The notes under the pieces were generated by a model. The model did no database searches. It saw only the letters and a list, made by a program, of their open reading frames with translations, and was not told the DNA's origin. Made by a program: the position numbers and the translations under genes. Shown one piece after another: positions 1 to 8,815 of a DNA stretch of 64,000 nt. Numbering within the stretch: position 1 is the first letter of the stretch; each line of letters starts with the position of its first letter. This DNA is from an uncultured Myxococcales bacterium (lineage in GTDB: Bacteria > Myxococcota_A > UBA9042): contig CAIMEY010000043.1 in the NCBI GenBank assembly GCA_903840165.1, positions 1-64,000 on the forward strand. Reading direction: 5' to 3'.

Positions 1-340
1 GCAAGAAGAAACCAATTGAAAATAAAGGTAATATGCAGAGGCTCGCCAGCAGACCCAGGCCCACGCCTCGGCGCAGGGGTCCGGCTAGGCCCAGGCGGTC
101 GGTCAAGGTCCAAGGGGTCGGAAGGGGCAGCAGATGCTCGGTCAGCCACGGCAAGCCTAGGAAACCCAAAGCGACTAGGGCGCCAAGGTGCGGAGCCAGC
201 CAGCAAACCGAACTGAGCCGATCGGTCAAGGCCAGCCAAAACGCCAGCAGGCCAGTACTAACAAGGATTTGCCCGAGCGCGCGTCTGCGACCGGCCCCTG
301 TCAGTCTTGGCTCAGTTTCTTGGGGCGGCGCGGGTGACAC
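1..340 (-). CDS. Multi-pass membrane protein, N-terminal part (runs off left edge)
   Basis: On the minus strand a frame opens with GTG at 340 behind a good ribosome-binding site (AGGAAGG, six bases before GTG) and stays open to the window edge, giving 113 residues. After a short polar, Pro/Arg-rich head come hydrophobic segments at about residues 25-37, 46-62 and 93-113, separated by charged loops, so this is the start of an integral membrane protein. The spacing of hydrophobic helices and short loops is reminiscent of CPBP-type glutamic intramembrane proteases, including the myxosortase-linked ones of Myxococcota. The catalytic Glu/His motifs of that family would lie outside the window, so this is only a suggestion. 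It follows the PilZ gene on the same strand after a 209-base gap. Confidence 0.6.
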   Translation of the reverse strand, partial: MSPAPPQETEPRLTGAGRRRALGQILVSTGLLAFWLALTDRLSSVCWLAPHLGALVALGFLGLPWLTEHLLPLPTPWTLTDRLGLAGPLRRGVGLGLLASLCILPLFSIGFFL

Positions 341-549
341 AGACGGCCTTCCTGGTTATCTATGCAACAGCTTAGGATGATTGAGTAAGTTTGGGAGCAC
401 GGTCCTTCGCTGCCGTGCCAAGGACCATGCGCAGAGCCGCGAGGCCAAAAGGCGACAAGCCAAGCCGGTCCGCATCGTATCGGTGGCGGGCTCTGGCGAC
501 AACGCCATGGAGCCTCAGCGTTTGAAGGTGGTGGGCTTGGCCTGGCGTG

Positions 550-2202
550 CTAGCCGAGCGATTCAAGAAACCGAGCAAAAAGGCCGGGATGGATGCCTTC
601 ATCGACGCTATCGACGCGCAATACGAACAGCATGCCGCCATCGGTCGGTTGGGCCACTTGGTTGACGCGTCCGCGAATCAGCAACGCGTAGGTAAGGTTA
701 TGGAGCGTTATGGGCACCTTGACCGTGAGGGGACTCGGGCTTGGCTCGGGCACCTGACTACCTTCAATGGCTAATGCTAATGAGGAGATTGCCATGCACT
801 GGGCCGTACACCATTTGCCGTCTAGTACGTAGGCGACTTCTAGCGCGCAAGCGATCGGTGTACGGACTGCACCGGGGGTCCGTGGGCGATGTGCGGCGCC
901 GGTCGATCTTGGGCCAGCGTCGCTGCTCGGACGGGTCCAGTTGGCCGCGCCGGTTCCTGGCAGGGGCGTCACGTCTTCCACGTCGCGCAGGGCCGTTTGC
1001 GAAGTTGGTGGGCGATTGGCCAGGGGGTCTCGCACTGTCGGAATCGACGTATCGACGCGGTCGGCCAACCCGGCTGGCGTAGCGACGGGGGAACGCCCAG
1101 CGACCAGGACTTGGGGGCCTCGTGTTGTCACAGGCGCTGACGGCACACCGGGGGTGGCGGGACGTCGCTCGCCTTGGGCCCAGACAGGCCAGGAATCCGC
1201 GTCCAGATCGCGTGGTAATGCAATGTCTATGCTTGGTTGGCCTGGATCGACGACGGGGCTAGCCAGCTGCTCAGGCGTCTTGTCTTGCTCTGGCGCGTCA
1301 AAGCCAAACACGTCCGAGTCATGAACAACCGGCTGGAAACGTGGCACCGAAGCTCGGGTTTTGCCAGGCTCGGGCTGCGTGGAAGCGGCAGCCGCCGCGC
1401 TTGGTTGACTGCCCTGACGAGCGGGGGCGGCCACGGGTACGGACGACGAACTGCGCCTTGATCCGTCGACTTCGGAGCCCGTGGGCGATGAACGGAGCGT
1501 TCCGCCGTCGCCTGCATCGGGTCGGCCGGGCCCGGTGCTTCGGCTTGGCGGCGCGCTAAAACGTCCTGTTTCCTTCATCGTCAGCGCATGTTGGCCGAGT
1601 CCACGTCGCACTGGCGCTTCATCGGCTGTGTTCGCTGGCTGCATCCGGGGAACCGCCCCCGACGCGGAGGAACTGCCAAGACCGTTATTATGGATCGCCT
1701 TGGCGCGTGGCATGGAACCACTGGCGGAATGCCCAATTGCTGGGGATGAGGAGGTCCTGTCGACCGCTCGCTCGGTGGGATTGGCGCGGGTCCCCGCGTG
1801 CCATGCCTGCAGGTCCAGGACAAATCGCCGGTCCCGGCTTTCCAATTCGTGGCTGGTGATTGCCGGAAGGCGCAGAATTTCATGGACTACGCGCAGGATC
1901 GGGTCCCCGCCCAACGCGCATTCCGCCGCCAGCCATGTGACGGCAAACCCGCCTGCTTGCGAAGGGCCAACCGGCTGAATTCGAACGACTTGTGCGGCCA
2001 GTTCGACCAGCGGGGTGTTCAGGCCACCGGCGCGCAGCTCAAAGGTGATTCGGTCGCCAATGGTCGGCATGGTCCGGCCGGTGAAGAATCCGCCCGCCGG
2101 TCCGAGGTTGGTACAGACGCTGTCAAACCGTTCCACCGCTGAAACGGCGACTACCCGCAACAAGACGGTGTAACGTGGATGTTTTCGCCGGTCGTGAAAC
2201 AT
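550..2202 (-). CDS. Protein with N-terminal PilZ domain, long disordered linker and degenerate second PilZ-like domain
   Basis: A 550-residue cytoplasmic protein. Residues 1-115 form a PilZ domain, the c-di-GMP binding fold: an RRKHPR start matching the RxxxR motif, then NLGPAGG, a variant of the (D/N)xSxxG motif with Gly in place of Ser. Residues about 120-445 are Pro/Ser/Thr/Ala/Arg-rich and probably disordered. The last 100 residues look like a second PilZ-type barrel (IACALEVAYVL, then strands ending in VLRVDSVDEG), without a clear RxxxR motif. The start was taken at the ATG preceding FHDRRKHPRY because the PilZ domain begins there. An in-frame start further upstream (2325) would add 41 unremarkable residues. 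Likely a c-di-GMP effector; its partner is unknown. Confidence 0.8.
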   Translation of the reverse strand: MFHDRRKHPRYTVLLRVVAVSAVERFDSVCTNLGPAGGFFTGRTMPTIGDRITFELRAGGLNTPLVELAAQVVRIQPVGPSQAGGFAVTWLAAECALGGDPILRVVHEILRLPAITSHELESRDRRFVLDLQAWHAGTRANPTERAVDRTSSSPAIGHSASGSMPRAKAIHNNGLGSSSASGAVPRMQPANTADEAPVRRGLGQHALTMKETGRFSAPPSRSTGPGRPDAGDGGTLRSSPTGSEVDGSRRSSSSVPVAAPARQGSQPSAAAAASTQPEPGKTRASVPRFQPVVHDSDVFGFDAPEQDKTPEQLASPVVDPGQPSIDIALPRDLDADSWPVWAQGERRPATPGVPSAPVTTRGPQVLVAGRSPVATPAGLADRVDTSIPTVRDPLANRPPTSQTALRDVEDVTPLPGTGAANWTRPSSDAGPRSTGAAHRPRTPGAVRTPIACALEVAYVLDGKWCTAQCMAISSLALAIEGSQVPEPSPSPLTVKVPITLHNLTYALLIRGRVNQVAQPTDGGMLFVLRVDSVDEGIHPGLFARFLESLG

Positions 2203-2619
2203 CAGTTCGCTTGGCGCCGGTGCACGGCGTTCAGATGGCAAACCGTTTGCTGTGCTTGCGCAGGACCCCTCCGTGCGCTGGACCGCCGTGTCACCCCCAT
2301 GGGGTGGGCCGTCCCTTCCGCGCATCGTGCGCGACGTTGCTTGGGCGCCTGAGGCCCAGCAACAGCGAATCGGAGAATGGCAGAGATTGGACCGCTGTGC
2401 AAAGTAAGTCCGGCCAGCCTCTTTGGCTCACGCCTTGGCCGCGGTCCTTTGGTCCTCTTGGCGGGCTTGCGAAACTAGGCTTGGCGCAAGAGGAACTATT
2501 GGCGGGCCGAGATTGGCGCAGCGCCACTATCAGCGCCCGGGACGCCAACTGCGGGAGAAAGCGCGTGCAACGGCTACGCCTGAAATCGTTCGCATTTACG
2601 ATTCGGTGTCCGCGCCAGC
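2203..2619. other. 417-base gap between the PilZ gene and the thiolase gene
   Basis: Both flanking genes are on the minus strand, so this stretch should hold the end of the fad transcript and the promoter of the PilZ gene. Open frames here have atypical composition and no convincing ribosome-binding site or motif. No terminator hairpin with a T-run was seen. Confidence 0.4.
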
Positions 2620-3762
2620 TTAGGCCCGTTCAAACAGGCCCGCTGCCCCCATGCCGCCACCGACGCACATGGAGACAATTCCGTAGCGTTTCCCAGTCCT
2701 ACGCAGACTATGCACCAAGGTAGCCGTCAATTTGGCACCCGTGGCTCCCAGCGGGTGACCCAGGGCGATTGCACCACCATGGGGATTGACCTTGGTCGGA
2801 TCCAGGCCCAATTGCCGAATCACAGCAAGGGACTGCGCCGCAAAGGCCTCATTGAGCTCGATGTGGTCGATTTGCGCTAGGTCGATCCCCTGCCGCCGCA
2901 GCAGTTGCGGGATCGCTTCGATGGGCCCGATGCCCATGATTTCAGGGGCAACGCCCGCCGCGCAGAAGCCATGAAAGTAGGCCAGCGGTTGCAGTCCGAG
3001 CGCAGCCGCCTTGGCTTCCGACATCAGCACGACCGCAGCCGCTCCGTCCGTCAGGGGGCTCGACGAACCTGCCGTCACGGAACCACCCTGTTGAAACGCG
3101 GGCTTGAGCTTGGTCAGGCCTTCAATCGTCGTCTCTGGCCGCGGCAACTCATCGACAGCCAAGCTGCCTTCGGGCGTCTGCACAGGTGCAAGTTCATCCG
3201 TAAAAACGCCAGTTTGTAGTGCAACGCCGGCGCGGCGCTGACTTTCCAGGGCGAACAGATCCTGGTCTTGGCGGCTGATGTTCCAGCGTTGTGCCACCAA
3301 TTCCGCGGTGTTACCCATGGGCATGTACACTTCGGGCCATTGGCGAATGACGCGCGGGTGCGGCGCGATCTTAAAGCCGCCCATCGGCACTTGGCTCATC
3401 GATTCGACGCCGCCGGCGATGGCGATATCGATGTCACCAGCGACAATGGCTTGAGCTGCCTGGGCAATCGCCTGCAAACCCGAACTACAGAAGCGATTGA
3501 CCGTGACCGCCGCCACCGTCACCGGCAGACCAGCGCGAAGGGCAGCAATCCGGGCAATATTCATGCCTTGAGGGCCTTCCGGCATGGCACAGCCCAGCAC
3601 GACGTCCTGAACCTCCGCCGGCGGCAGTTGGGGCACGCGCGCTAGGGCAGCGGCGATGGCCGTAGCAGCCAAATCCTCAGGACGCACGCGGGCCAGGCTG
3701 CCCTTGAGACCTCGGCCGCACGGCGTACGAACGGCGGCGACGATAACAGCGCGAGTGGACAT
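2620..3762 (-). CDS. fadA: Acetyl-CoA acyltransferase (3-ketoacyl-CoA thiolase)
   Basis: A 380-residue thiolase, close to the usual 390. It cleaves 3-ketoacyl-CoA with CoA to acetyl-CoA and a shortened acyl-CoA. The nucleophile is Cys92 in the VNRFCSSGLQ motif. The ELNEAFAAQ motif, GGAIALGHPLGATG (His about 336) and the C-terminal SMCVGGGMGAAGLFER motif with Cys366 complete the active site. The ATG at 3762 has a strong ribosome-binding site (GGAGGAATCTC). It lies 140 bases downstream of the bifunctional dehydrogenase/hydratase gene on the same strand, the usual two-gene beta-oxidation operon order. Degradative thiolase is more likely than biosynthetic acetoacetyl-CoA thiolase because of this neighbour, but sequence alone does not fix the chain length. 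Confidence 0.92.
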   Translation of the reverse strand: MSTRAVIVAAVRTPCGRGLKGSLARVRPEDLAATAIAAALARVPQLPPAEVQDVVLGCAMPEGPQGMNIARIAALRAGLPVTVAAVTVNRFCSSGLQAIAQAAQAIVAGDIDIAIAGGVESMSQVPMGGFKIAPHPRVIRQWPEVYMPMGNTAELVAQRWNISRQDQDLFALESQRRAGVALQTGVFTDELAPVQTPEGSLAVDELPRPETTIEGLTKLKPAFQQGGSVTAGSSSPLTDGAAAVVLMSEAKAAALGLQPLAYFHGFCAAGVAPEIMGIGPIEAIPQLLRRQGIDLAQIDHIELNEAFAAQSLAVIRQLGLDPTKVNPHGGAIALGHPLGATGAKLTATLVHSLRRTGKRYGIVSMCVGGGMGAAGLFERA

Positions 3763-3811
3763 GAGATTCCTCCAATTCTAGGCGAAGTTGCGGGGGGCGA
3801 CTGCGGTGGTT

Positions 3812-3825
3812 CTGCCTGCAGGCAG
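3812..3825. other. 14-bp perfect palindrome between the two beta-oxidation genes
   Basis: CTGCCTGCAGGCAG is a perfect dyad inside the 140-base gap between the FadN-type gene and the thiolase gene. It could form a small intercistronic hairpin or be a protein site. No T-run follows, so it does not look like a terminator. Confidence 0.35.
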
Positions 3826-3902
3826 GGTCCTCAGACTGCCGTCCAAGGACAGCGGATGGGTCAAATCGCAAGAATATTGCACAGTTGTGCAAGGGGCCGG
3901 AC

Positions 3903-6284
3903 TCAATTGCGCAGAGGTTTGCCCGTCGTCAGCATGTGGGCAATTCGCTCGCGCGTTTTGGCCATGCCGCACAGGGTAAGGAAGCTTTCGCGTTCCAGAT
4001 CAAGCAGATCTTGCTCAGTCTTGAGACCGCCTCGTTCACCGCCACACAGGACGCGCGCCACTTCATGGCCCACCGCGCAGTCATGATCACTGGCTTGGCC
4101 AGCGCACTTGAAGGAATATAAGGCCATGTCAAACAAGGCAATTCCTTCCGATCCTGGCATCAGCAAGTTGCCCTCGGCCACAGGCGGCGTCCAGCGCTCG
4201 GCCAGCAGGTGCAGCACGACGCGCTTGGCATCCTCCACGCGGCGGTCGGCCCCCATGCTGACCTGGTCGATGGCGCGCAGGAAGCCCAAGTCGCGCATTT
4301 GTCCAGCGCCTGTCGAGACTTTGGCCAAGGCAATCGTCTCAAACGCGCGCTGCAGCAGGGCGGTTCGGTCCACCCGGCTGTCCAGCGGTACGCCAGCGAG
4401 CATGCGCACGGCCAACTCCTTGGTACCGCCGGCTGCTGGCAAAAGGCCAACGCCGACTTCCACAAGGCCTGCATAGGTTTCCGCGGCAGCCTGCATCCGG
4501 CTGGCGTGCATGGCCATTTCACAGCCGCCGCCAAAGGTCATGCTGTGGGGCGCACTGACGGACGGATAGGGCGCGTACTTGAGCGCCTGATGGAAATCCT
4601 GGAAAACCCGCACTGCGGCTTCCAATTCCGCCCATTTGCCCTCTTGGGCCAGGCCACTGATGAAGGCGAGGTTGGCACCCACCGAGAAGTTCGCGCCATC
4701 ATTGCCGATCACCAGCCCTTGCCACGGTCCCGCGTGCAAGAGTTCGAGGGCCTGCTGGCCCATGGCGATGATCCCATCGTCAATAGCATTCATTTTACTG
4801 CGAAAACTCAGGCAAAGCACGTCGTCGCCCAGGTCGAGCAACTGCGCGGACGCGTTCTCCCGCACCGCCTTTGTTGTCGCGCGCACGCTCGCGAGGTGCA
4901 GCCCCGGCAGCGCTGGCACCGGCAGGGTTTTGCCCTGGTAGTCGATCTGCAACCCCGCGTCATAAAAGCGAGTCTTTCCTTCGGCCAGCATCTTTTGCAC
5001 GATGGCCGGCACAGCGCGCCCTTCGGCTTTGAGGCGATCAGCCACAACTTGCACGCCGATGGCGTCCCAAATCTGGAAAGGCCCGAGCTGCCAGTTGAAG
5101 CCCCACTGCATGGCGCGGTCGATGGATATGACGTCGTCAGCTATTTCACCCAACAAATCAGCAGCATAGACCAGTGAATGCGACAGAGCCTGCCAGGCGA
5201 ACAGGCCGCCGCGGTCCTGACTGGCGGCAATCTGCGCAATGCGTTGGCCCACGTCGCGCACCTTGGCCGTCAGGGTCAGACACTCCAGTTGCGGTTTAAT
5301 TTGCGGCACATACGCGCCTGCTTGCGGATCGAGCACCTGAATCTCGGCACCGACCTTCTTGTAAAAGCCCGCCCCCGCCTTCTGCCCGGTAGCGCCGCGT
5401 TCGATCAGCGTCGCAATGACTGGATGAAGGGCAAAAATCCCACGATTTGGATCATTTGGCAGGTTGTCGTAGCAGTTCTGGGCAACGTGACCCAGGGTAT
5501 CCAGACCGACGACATCGGCCGTGCGGAACACCGCGCTGCGCGGACGTCCCATGGGCTCGCCAAAGAGGGCGTCGACTTCATCAATGCGAAAACCTTGAGC
5601 AAACGCAAGGTTCACGGCGCGCATCATGTCGTGTACACCGATGCGATTGGCGATGAAGTTGATCGTGTCCTTGGCATCGACCACGCCCTTGCCCAGTTCG
5701 TCCTGGCAAAACGAGCGCATTTTGGCCAGCACCGCCGGATCGGTCTGCGCGCCACCGACGATTTCAATCAGCTGCATGTAGCGAACTGGATTGAAGAAGT
5801 GCGTGATCAGGAAGTGCTTCTTGAAGCCTTCACTGCGCCCTTGCACCAGCGTCGCTAGGGGAATGCCCGACGTGTTGGACGAGACGATCGTGTGGGCCTG
5901 ACGGTGCGGCTCAATCGCTGAAAAGACAGCGTTTTTGATGTCGAGCCTTTCAGTCACCGCCTCGACGATCCAGTCACAGCGTCCCAGGGCGGCGAGGTCA
6001 TCCTGCAGATTGCCCAGGCGGATGCGCGAAACATCGACTTGCCGTTGAAAAGCAGCTGGTTTTAGGGTCAGCGCGCGGTCCAAACCGCCCTTGGCCACGG
6101 CATTGCGCGCGGCCCGCACCTTGGCGAAGTCGGCGTGCTCAGGACCCACCACAGCTGGCGCGTCCTTGGGCACGATATCGACCAAAAGCACGGAATATCC
6201 AGCAGAAGCCAAGTGGGCGGCGATGCCAGTGCCCATGACGCCAGCGCCAACAACGCCGACTTCCAGGATGCGATTGACGGACAT
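3903..6284 (-). CDS. fadN: 3-hydroxyacyl-CoA dehydrogenase / enoyl-CoA hydratase, FadN-type
   Basis: A 793-residue bifunctional beta-oxidation enzyme. The order is dehydrogenase first, hydratase last, as in Bacillus FadN, the reverse of E. coli FadB. The N-terminus carries the NAD-binding GVVGAGVMGTGIAAHLASAG motif, followed by the hydroxyacyl-CoA dehydrogenase signature HFFNPVRYMQLIEIV and the helical dimerisation part. The C-terminal crotonase domain has the oxyanion-hole segment (ANFSVGANL) and both expected Glu positions, in GGGCEMAMHAS and in VEVGVGLLPAAGGTKEL. Both activities therefore look intact. The start ATG at 6284 has GGAGG seven bases upstream. It is the first gene of a probable operon with the thiolase. 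No acyl-CoA dehydrogenase is seen nearby. Confidence 0.93.
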   Translation of the reverse strand: MSVNRILEVGVVGAGVMGTGIAAHLASAGYSVLLVDIVPKDAPAVVGPEHADFAKVRAARNAVAKGGLDRALTLKPAAFQRQVDVSRIRLGNLQDDLAALGRCDWIVEAVTERLDIKNAVFSAIEPHRQAHTIVSSNTSGIPLATLVQGRSEGFKKHFLITHFFNPVRYMQLIEIVGGAQTDPAVLAKMRSFCQDELGKGVVDAKDTINFIANRIGVHDMMRAVNLAFAQGFRIDEVDALFGEPMGRPRSAVFRTADVVGLDTLGHVAQNCYDNLPNDPNRGIFALHPVIATLIERGATGQKAGAGFYKKVGAEIQVLDPQAGAYVPQIKPQLECLTLTAKVRDVGQRIAQIAASQDRGGLFAWQALSHSLVYAADLLGEIADDVISIDRAMQWGFNWQLGPFQIWDAIGVQVVADRLKAEGRAVPAIVQKMLAEGKTRFYDAGLQIDYQGKTLPVPALPGLHLASVRATTKAVRENASAQLLDLGDDVLCLSFRSKMNAIDDGIIAMGQQALELLHAGPWQGLVIGNDGANFSVGANLAFISGLAQEGKWAELEAAVRVFQDFHQALKYAPYPSVSAPHSMTFGGGCEMAMHASRMQAAAETYAGLVEVGVGLLPAAGGTKELAVRMLAGVPLDSRVDRTALLQRAFETIALAKVSTGAGQMRDLGFLRAIDQVSMGADRRVEDAKRVVLHLLAERWTPPVAEGNLLMPGSEGIALFDMALYSFKCAGQASDHDCAVGHEVARVLCGGERGGLKTEQDLLDLERESFLTLCGMAKTRERIAHMLTTGKPLRN

Positions 6285-6585
6285 GGAAAGACCTCCATAG
6301 CAATGCGTTCGCGGGGTTAGGGTGTCGCGGCAGACCTAGGTCCAGCTGCGAGCCGCGGGCCAGTGTACAAAGCACCATCGTCCGTGTCTGCCGCGCTGCG
6401 TCATGGCTGCGTCATGGCGGTTTCTGTAGGTGGCGTTGGGCTGGGTCCGGCCAAGAAAGCACCGCGCCTAGGCTTGGGAATTTGGCGAGGCTGCCTTGGC
6501 CGGAGTACACTGCGATTGCGCGCGGCTATGCGCACAGGGGGCTTTGGCCATGGATGCAGGTGCAGCAACCAGGCAAGGCATTGTT
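6285..6585. other. 301-base divergent intergenic region (fadN / barrel-like gene)
   Basis: Start-to-start region between the minus-strand fad operon and the plus-strand envelope cluster, so it should hold two promoters. A short direct repeat CGTCATGGC sits near 6400-6420. No convincing -35/-10 pair or operator was found. Confidence 0.35.
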
Positions 6586-7455
6586 ATGCAAGAGCAATTT
6601 GCGATCTTACCGCGGCGGTTCCAGCCTCGCGGGCGGCTCGGGCTACGGGTCCAGGGCTTGGCAACGATGCTGCTGACAAGTTTGTTCCTGACAACGCCAC
6701 TGATCTCTGGGGTGGTGCAGGCCCAACAGCCCGTGGGCAGCGAAACAGCGCCGCCCGAGCCTCAATATCAGGCTCCGCAACCTGCTGTAGCACCTCAGCC
6801 TTTGCCGCAAGACGACGGGCAAGCCAACGCCGATGCCCCGCGCACTGCGCCCACGGTCATGGCGCCTCCGCCGGGTCGACCGCTGCCAAGCCAACCGCAG
6901 CCGCCAGCGACCACCCATGCGGCGGCGGTGCAACGTAGCCAAACGCGTGAGAATTCTTCCGGCGTCGGCTTCACGGGCAGTCTCAGCTACGGCTTTGGCG
7001 TCGCGTACCGGCATCTTTGGGGCCCCATGGGCCTGCAAGTCTCTGGATTTGGGTTTATTTCCGACCGAGGTGACAATACCCTGGCTGCCCTTGGCCTGGC
7101 GTGGCACTACCGCGTCTTGAACTTCAATCAGTCGAGTTCCCGTCTCATGCCATCGAGTTCGGCCCTGCGACTGCTCCTCGCTGGTAGTTATTACCAGTAC
7201 AAGCAGACCACAACCTCGACGATGCCGTCCCTGACTGAAACCGGGTCAACCACAAGCTCCTTTGTCACCACCACCAACATTGACAACACGCGTTTAGTCA
7301 GTGTCGCTGCGGGCTTAGGCTTCGAGTTCGGCGCAATCCAGGTGCCAGGGTTCACCCTTTCGGTCGATCTCTTGCTGACCGCGGCCTTCAACCAAGTCGG
7401 TGTGCCGCGTTTCATCCTGCCTTTGCCGGCCGGATCGTTGATCTACAACTGGTAA
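6586..7455 (+). CDS. Secreted outer-membrane beta-barrel-like protein (paralogue of next gene)
   Basis: About 289 residues. After a charged head comes a Sec signal peptide (hydrophobic run LATMLLTSLFLTTPLISG ending at VVQA-QQ), then a Pro/Gln/Ala-rich linker of about 90 residues. A C-terminal domain follows, made of alternating hydrophobic strands (GFTGSLSYGFGVAYRHLWG, LGLAWHYRVLNF, GLGFEFGAIQVPGFTLSVD). It ends in IYNW, an aromatic C-terminus typical of BAM-assembled barrels. The strand count is low for a full barrel, so it may be a small barrel or a fragmentary one. The next gene is a clear paralogue in the strand region. The start is uncertain: ATG at 6586 was chosen, with ATG at 6550 and TTG at 6496 also in frame. 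Function unknown. Confidence 0.7.
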   Translation: MQEQFAILPRRFQPRGRLGLRVQGLATMLLTSLFLTTPLISGVVQAQQPVGSETAPPEPQYQAPQPAVAPQPLPQDDGQANADAPRTAPTVMAPPPGRPLPSQPQPPATTHAAAVQRSQTRENSSGVGFTGSLSYGFGVAYRHLWGPMGLQVSGFGFISDRGDNTLAALGLAWHYRVLNFNQSSSRLMPSSSALRLLLAGSYYQYKQTTTSTMPSLTETGSTTSSFVTTTNIDNTRLVSVAAGLGFEFGAIQVPGFTLSVDLLLTAAFNQVGVPRFILPLPAGSLIYNW

Positions 7456-7595
7456 TTCCATCGGTTGCTGCCAATGGGCCGGCCCCTGAGCCTGGACCTA
7501 GCGACCGCGTAAGCCCGCCTGCTGCGGGTGAGATTTCAGCAAGGACGCGTCGGCCAAAGCCCCAACGCTCCATTTGCGCAATCGGAGGCCCGAAA

Positions 7596-8228
7596 ATGGC
7601 ACGCACGCTGCTGCGAACAATGCTGATTGCTTCGCTCTTTGTCGGGATGGTTCCCGCCCTGGCTCTGGCCCAAGTCGCGCCGCCTGCAACCGAGGCCGAC
7701 GGCGGCGAAGCCGGCGTGCTAGCCAACCGCCACGGCGTGGGTTTTTCCGCTGCGGTCTATCCCCTGCTCGGTTTCACCTATCGGCACTATTTTGCCGCTA
7801 GCGCACTGGAAGTGCACTTGATGCCACTGCTGGCCGATAGCGGCAATTATCTGCGTATTCACATGGGTTTGCAGTACATTGACTACCTGCTGATTTGGTC
7901 ACGGACCCGCAGTCAGTCGGTGATCTCCGCGCCCACCACGGCTCTGCGTCTGGTCGCAGCTGGCGGCTTTTCCGCGACCCGCGATCAGAGCACTAGCATT
8001 GCCGTCGCCGACGCCAACTGCCGCACCAAGACCTGCCAGAGCATTATCAATCAAGTCAAGACAGACTACCTTGCCACTGCCGGCGTAGGATTTGGCTTTG
8101 AATTCGGGGCTGTACAGACAGCCGGCCTGTCTCTGGCCGTTGACGTGATGCTCACTTCCATGTGGGACAATCAAGGGTTTTACGCCTTGTATCCGCTACC
8201 TTCCGCCACGTTGATGTACAATTGGTAG
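7596..8228 (+). CDS. Secreted outer-membrane beta-barrel-like protein (paralogue of preceding gene)
   Basis: A 210-residue protein with a signal peptide (TMLIASLFVGMVPALALA-Q) and no Pro-rich linker. Its mature part matches the preceding gene in order: a GFSAAVYPLLGFTYRHYF strand pair, ALRLVAAGGF, then GVGFGFEFGAVQTAGLSLAVD and the C-terminus LMYNW. The pair therefore arose by tandem duplication. The ATG at 7596 has a strong GGAGG seven bases upstream. It sits 140 bases after its paralogue and 40 bases before a lipoprotein gene, so the cluster is probably co-transcribed. An envelope role is likely; ligand or transport function is not visible. Confidence 0.75.
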   Translation: MARTLLRTMLIASLFVGMVPALALAQVAPPATEADGGEAGVLANRHGVGFSAAVYPLLGFTYRHYFAASALEVHLMPLLADSGNYLRIHMGLQYIDYLLIWSRTRSQSVISAPTTALRLVAAGGFSATRDQSTSIAVADANCRTKTCQSIINQVKTDYLATAGVGFGFEFGAVQTAGLSLAVDVMLTSMWDNQGFYALYPLPSATLMYNW

Positions 8229-8268
8229 TTCTCCTGCTGGAAACCGGCGACGGCCCTCGAGGAAAGCA

Positions 8269-8754
8269 ATGAATTTGCGAACAGTTCTGCTCGGTTCTTT
8301 GGTCATGACCTTGGGCGCTTGCTCCTCCCCAGCGGCCGGACATTGGCAGGGCACGGCGGACCTGGGACCCATTGATGCCTTTGAAATTGCTTTGCATTTT
8401 GACCAAGAAGCGGCGACTGGTACCCTTCGCGTGCTGGTACCAGGCGCGCCGGCGCTTACCCATGAGCTCTGCGAAATTCATCTGCAAGGCCGCGAGTTAA
8501 CTGTCGAATATGACCCAGCCCAACCCCAATGCGCAGGCAAGGGACCGCGACGCAAGGTAGTGGCGACCGTGGGCGAAGATGTCGTCTTTGGCGAACTGTA
8601 CCAGGTAGATGGCGAAGGAAAGCATCAGGAAAAGCTTGGATTTTTTAGGGCTTTTCGTCGCGATACCTTTCCCAGCACGGCCGCGGCCCCAGCGTCCAGT
8701 CAACCAGCGCCCCAGCCAGCAACTGGACCGACGCCGGCTTCCGGGGCACACTGA
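8269..8754 (+). CDS. Lipoprotein of unknown function
   Basis: 161 residues. The N-terminus is a lipoprotein signal peptide with lipobox LGAC at residue 18, followed by SSPAAGHWQGTADLG. The middle is rich in beta strands (FEIALHFDQEAATGTLRVL, LTVEYDPAQ, VFGELYQVD), which resembles small lipid-anchored beta-sandwich proteins. The C-terminal 25 residues are a Pro/Ala/Ser tail. GAGG lies seven bases before the ATG. It is embedded in the barrel-protein cluster, so an envelope location is well supported. Function is not recognised. Confidence 0.75.
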   Translation: MNLRTVLLGSLVMTLGACSSPAAGHWQGTADLGPIDAFEIALHFDQEAATGTLRVLVPGAPALTHELCEIHLQGRELTVEYDPAQPQCAGKGPRRKVVATVGEDVVFGELYQVDGEGKHQEKLGFFRAFRRDTFPSTAAAPASSQPAPQPATGPTPASGAH

Positions 8755-8815
8755 ACCACGCCTGGGCGGTCCGCAAAACCGTCCCGTTTTCACTGCCAGC
8801 CAATGGAGAGATGTC

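Noticed and set aside
381-774. Plus-strand frames opposite the end of the PilZ gene
   Set aside because: Arg/Ala-rich composition with no motif; the minus-strand PilZ gene explains this stretch.
2175-2723. Plus-strand frame of 182 residues between the PilZ and thiolase genes
   Set aside because: Overlaps both minus-strand genes, has no ribosome-binding site and is Arg/Ser/Cys-rich in the manner of antisense reading.
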